Assembly: GCA_017404505.1 (NCBI GenBank)
Contig: JAFRCE010000004.1
Coordinates: forward strand, 80,435-144,434
Direction of reading: 5' to 3'
Origin: Solobacterium sp.
GTDB taxonomy: Bacteria > Bacillota_I > Bacilli_A > Erysipelotrichales > Erysipelotrichaceae
DNA length: 64,000 bases
Part shown: positions 60,928 through 64,000 of the stretch, piece after piece
Position numbering within the stretch: position 1 is the stretch's first letter
Layout of the letters: each line of letters begins with the position of its first letter
The notes under the pieces: generated by a model
Databases searched by the model: none
What the model saw: the letters and a program-made list of their open reading frames with translations, nothing else
What the model was told of the DNA's origin: nothing
Position numbers and translations under genes: made by a program

Positions 60928-62442
60928 ATGATCGAGCGCAGACTGTACCGTACAGATCTGTTCCGGTGCATGCTGTGCCAGGACGCCCCGTGTACAAATG
61001 CCTGTGGCAGACTGGATCCGGCCAGGGAACTGAGAAGTATCTGGTTTAATAATGAAAAAGGCGCGGCAATGCAGCTGCCCGAAAAGCTGGCGTGTGCGGA
61101 CTGCCCGGCGCCGTGTGAAAAGGCGTGTCTCAGGAGCGGGGAAGTGAAGATCCGCGATCTGATGCTGCGGCTGCATCAGGAAATAAAACCGAATCTGGAA
61201 GTGACAGAACTGAAGGATGAAAGCCGGCTGAAGACGGATCTCTGCGGTATCCCGATGGAGAATCCTTTCATGCTGTCGTCGTCGGTCGTCGCCAGCACCT
61301 ATGATATGTGTGCCAGAGCATTCGAAGCCGGCTGGGCCGGTGTCGCCTTCAAGACGATCTGCACCCTGGATATACATGAAGCTTCGCCGCGTTTTTCCGC
61401 GATCACCGGTGACTACGGCAGTATTATCGGTTTCAAAAATATCGAACAGCTTTCCGACCACAGCGTGCAGGAGAATATGGAGATCTTCCGCCGCCTGAAA
61501 CAGAACTATCCCAACAAGGTCATTCTCGCTTCCATCATGGGACAGAATGACGAAGAATGGGCCGAACTGGCATACCAATGTGAAGTGAACGGCGCTGATG
61601 CCGTCGAGCTGAATTTCTCCTGTCCGAACATGGCGGAAGGCGGCCTCGGATCCGATATCGGCCAGGTTCCCGAACTGGTGGAACGCTTCACAAGAGCGGC
61701 CAAGAGCCGCGTCCATATTCCGGTTCTCGCCAAACTGACACCGAATGTCGACCGGATGGCACCGGCGGCTGAAGCGGCCCGCCGCGGCGGTGCGGACGGC
61801 ATCGCGGCCATCAATACCATCAAGAGTATCATCGGCGTCAATCCGCACACCTACGTATCACAGCCGGCCGTCCATGGCCAGTCAGCCGTCGGCGGCTACA
61901 GCGGCACCGGTGTAAGACCGATTGCCTTGCGCTTCATAGCGGAACTGGGCCACGATCGCGAACTGGAAAACATACATTTTTCCGGCATGGGCGGCATTGA
62001 AACCTGGCAGGACGCTCTGGAATTCTTCCTGCTCGGCTGCGGCACGGTCCAGGTCACGACAGCTGTCATGCAGTACGGCTACCGGATCATCGATGATCTG
62101 AAGGAAGGCCTGAACAATTATCTCACCGAGAAAAATCTCAGCGGTATCAGCGGTCTGATCGGTGCCGGTCTCGATGTCATCAGCGATACGACGGAAACCC
62201 TGGAAAGAGACACGATCCTGCTGCCGCACGTCAATACGGACAAATGCATCGGCTGCGGCCGCTGTGTGATTTCCTGCATGGACGGCGGCCATCAGGCGCT
62301 GCATCTCAATGAGGACCGCAAACCGGTGCTGAACGGCATGAAGTGCGTCGGCTGCCATCTGTGCATCCTGGTCTGTCCGGAAAAAGCGATCGCTTCGGTG
62401 CGCAAACGTATCCAGCGGCCAAAACAGAACGAATCAGAATAA
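60928..62442 (+). CDS. PreA-like dihydropyrimidine dehydrogenase with extra N-terminal Fe-S domain
   Basis: 504 residues. Residues 1-95 hold eight Cys: C14-x2-C17-x4-C22-x3-C26 and C56-x2-C59-x3-C63-x3-C67, the helical 4Fe-4S domain found at the start of PreT, GltD and animal dihydropyrimidine dehydrogenase. Residues about 100-420 are the FMN-binding TIM barrel (SSSVVAST, ELNFSCPN, GADGIAAINTIKS, GYSGTGVRPIALRF). The C-terminus is a 2x[4Fe-4S] ferredoxin (CIGCGRC, CVGCHLC). The FAD and NADPH domains that link these parts in the animal enzyme are missing, and no preT is adjacent. RBS AGAGGAGG before ATG 60928. The electron partner is unknown. Confidence 0.85.
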   Translation: MIERRLYRTDLFRCMLCQDAPCTNACGRLDPARELRSIWFNNEKGAAMQLPEKLACADCPAPCEKACLRSGEVKIRDLMLRLHQEIKPNLEVTELKDESRLKTDLCGIPMENPFMLSSSVVASTYDMCARAFEAGWAGVAFKTICTLDIHEASPRFSAITGDYGSIIGFKNIEQLSDHSVQENMEIFRRLKQNYPNKVILASIMGQNDEEWAELAYQCEVNGADAVELNFSCPNMAEGGLGSDIGQVPELVERFTRAAKSRVHIPVLAKLTPNVDRMAPAAEAARRGGADGIAAINTIKSIIGVNPHTYVSQPAVHGQSAVGGYSGTGVRPIALRFIAELGHDRELENIHFSGMGGIETWQDALEFFLLGCGTVQVTTAVMQYGYRIIDDLKEGLNNYLTEKNLSGISGLIGAGLDVISDTTETLERDTILLPHVNTDKCIGCGRCVISCMDGGHQALHLNEDRKPVLNGMKCVGCHLCILVCPEKAIASVRKRIQRPKQNESE

Positions 62443-62464
62443 CGGCTCTGGCCGTTATTTTCTG
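62438..62464 (+). terminator. Rho-independent terminator
   Basis: Stem AATAACGGC/GCCGTTATT with loop TCTG; short T tract. It begins at the end of the stop codon of the PreA-like gene. Confidence 0.7.
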
Positions 62465-62504
62465 CTCAGCATGTTCCGTACCATTGCGACAAGGAGGAAA
62501 TTCC

Positions 62505-63581
62505 ATGACACATCTGCAGTTTATCTTCTGCCACGGCCTGTCCGGCTGGGGTGAATATGACCGGAAATATCAGCGCCGTCCTTACTGGGGCATGCAGACA
62601 GGTGATCTGATGGCGCATCTGCGTAAACTCGGCTATGACTGCCGGGCCGCCAGTGTCGCTCCGCATGGCAGCGCCTGGGACAGAGCCTGTGAATTATATG
62701 CCCAGCTGGCCGGAACCCGGGTCGACTACGGCCGCCGGCATGCCGAAGAATACGGTCATCCCCGCTACGGAACGGATTATACCGGCCGGCCGCTGATCCG
62801 TCAGTGGAATGACGACACCCGTGTGGTACTGCTTGGTCATTCGTTCGGCGGCGTCACCGTCCGGCTGCTTTCCCAGCTGCTTTCGGAAGGGGACGAAGGG
62901 GAGCGGGAATACACGCATCCGCTCGATACAAGTCCATTGTTCATGGGCGGCATGGGTGAGAGAGTTGCGGCGATCGTGACACTGGCCGCACCCAGCAACG
63001 GCACGGTTGCCTATGATATGTACTTTGATCCGGACTTTGACACGAATATCAGACTGCCGCTGAAATACGCGGTGCTTGCCAAAATCATGAGTCTTTCGAC
63101 AAAGGACAAAAAGGACAGCGGCGATCCGCGGGACAGGGCCGGCTATGATATGGAAATCGACAATGCGGCCCGCCTGAACGAAAGGATCCGGATCCTGCCG
63201 CATGCCTACTATTTCTCCGTCGCCTGCGACAGTTCCGTGGAACAGGAAGACGGCACTTATCTGCCGGATCCGGCCAAAACGGAAGGCATGTTTTTCCGCG
63301 CTTCGACGCTGATGGGAAAATACAAAGGCAAAACAAGAGAGGGCACCATCATCGACGAATCCTGGCGGCCCAACGACGGCCTGGTCAACGTCATCTCGGC
63401 CAGGGCGCCGTTCAATGATCCGCAGACCGTTTTTGAAAAAAACCACATCGAACCGGGTGTGTGGAACGTTCTGCCGGATTATGACGGCGACCACGGCAGT
63501 CTGCAGGGCGGCTTCACGATCGTCCATGATCCGCGGCCGTTCTATGAAGAACTGCTGGCTGTCATCAGCGGCCTGTTCTGA
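62505..63581 (+). CDS. Lipase-like alpha/beta hydrolase without signal peptide
   Basis: 358 residues. Oxyanion segment FIFCHGLSGWG, nucleophile Ser113 in GHSFGG, IVTLAAPSNGT, and DGLVNVISA with DGDHG towards the end place it near the staphylococcal/Geobacillus triacylglycerol lipases (family I.5/I.6). Those are secreted, but this one begins directly with MTHLQFIF and has no signal peptide or lipobox, so it should act in the cytosol. AAGGAGG 7 bases before ATG 62505. The frame is open further up, inside the PreA-like gene. Confidence 0.82.
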   Translation: MTHLQFIFCHGLSGWGEYDRKYQRRPYWGMQTGDLMAHLRKLGYDCRAASVAPHGSAWDRACELYAQLAGTRVDYGRRHAEEYGHPRYGTDYTGRPLIRQWNDDTRVVLLGHSFGGVTVRLLSQLLSEGDEGEREYTHPLDTSPLFMGGMGERVAAIVTLAAPSNGTVAYDMYFDPDFDTNIRLPLKYAVLAKIMSLSTKDKKDSGDPRDRAGYDMEIDNAARLNERIRILPHAYYFSVACDSSVEQEDGTYLPDPAKTEGMFFRASTLMGKYKGKTREGTIIDESWRPNDGLVNVISARAPFNDPQTVFEKNHIEPGVWNVLPDYDGDHGSLQGGFTIVHDPRPFYEELLAVISGLF

Positions 63582-63587
63582 AAATCG

Positions 63588-63612
63588 GACCATCGGAAAA
63601 GGTGGTCTTTTT
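63588..63612 (+). terminator. Rho-independent terminator
   Basis: Stem GACCATC/GGTGGTC (one G-U pair) with loop GGAAAA and five T. Confidence 0.75.
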
Positions 63613-63647
63613 AAAACGTTTCCATCGCTTTATAATTCCGATACAAT
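63611..63647 (+). promoter_or_regulatory. Candidate cre site and promoter of the GH1 gene
   Basis: TTAAAACGTTTCCA (63611-63624) matches the CcpA cre consensus at 12 of 14 positions by eye. Two -10 candidates follow: TATAAT (63631-63636) and TACAAT (63642-63647). A cre overlapping the -35 region would fit glucose repression of a beta-glucoside gene. Confidence 0.45.
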
Positions 63648-63655
63648 AGAAGTAA

Positions 63656-64000
<345 letters not shown>

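Overview
The window is about 64 kb of a moderately GC-rich, gene-dense Bacillota chromosome. Its layout suggests the Erysipelotrichia side of that phylum: parE-parC followed by yqeH-yhbY-(NadD-like/YqeK)-rsfS, a dnaD-nth pair, the long form of HPF, a YeeN-type YebC protein, and TGA, TAA and TAG all used as stops. This placement is inferred from gene content; no rRNA is present. I see no prophage, insertion sequence or CRISPR array. The region is mostly housekeeping and catabolic DNA with a few small accessory or decaying patches.

Layout. 1-3.6 kb: molybdenum-cofactor and xanthine-dehydrogenase-type maturation operon (MPT-binding protein, XdhC-like, MoaA, MOSC-MogA fusion). 3.6-9.2 kb: lactonase-like propeller protein, a degenerate PfkB kinase, a CtpE-like P-type ATPase, a HAD protein, tRNA-Leu(CAG), two small membrane proteins. 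9.3-17.1 kb: purC, two overlapping small HTH genes, pepC, rimO, a DUF2779 protein, hpf, a membrane protein and a third small regulator-like gene. 17.2-24.2 kb: ptsI, a GH13 alpha-glucosidase, a MATE exporter, a PPP phosphatase, a YebC-family protein. 24.2-30.4 kb: queT behind a probable preQ1-sensing leader, a polyphosphate polymerase (VTC)/DUF4956 pair, an ABC exporter, a YtcJ-like amidohydrolase, an acetyltransferase. 30.4-35.4 kb: CDF transporter, hflX, M18 aminopeptidase, a tandem histidine phosphatase. 35.4-36.2 kb: a decaying patch with a double-glycine-leader zinc-ribbon ORF split by an amber codon and a kinase remnant. 36.2-40.9 kb: citrate synthase, isocitrate dehydrogenase and aconitase, the oxidative arm that supplies 2-oxoglutarate. 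41-44.7 kb: M20 peptidase, Cof phosphatase, esterase, plsY. 45.2-52.2 kb: topoisomerase IV and the yqeH-rsfS ribosome-assembly operon. 52.2-55.9 kb: a beta-propeller/PP2C membrane sensor with a thioredoxin-like partner. 56-64 kb: lipoprotein, dnaD, nth, a four-gene zinc-ribbon/TPM membrane module, a PreA-like dihydropyrimidine dehydrogenase with an extra Fe-S domain, a lipase-like protein and the start of a GH1 glycosidase.

Expression signals are unusually readable. At least fifteen promoters carry an extended -10 (TG-N-TATAAT-like) with weak or no -35. Rho-independent terminators follow most operons and are sometimes packed directly against the next promoter. Three genes (PfkB-like, MATE, HflX) have the -10 box only 6-7 bases before the ATG and no Shine-Dalgarno, so they look leaderless.

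The items most worth a second look are the amber-split double-glycine zinc-ribbon ORF; the dihydropyrimidine-dehydrogenase-like protein that keeps domains I, IV and V but lacks the FAD/NADPH domains; the degenerate NadD-YqeK fusion; the propeller-PP2C sensor; and the TPM/zinc-ribbon module.
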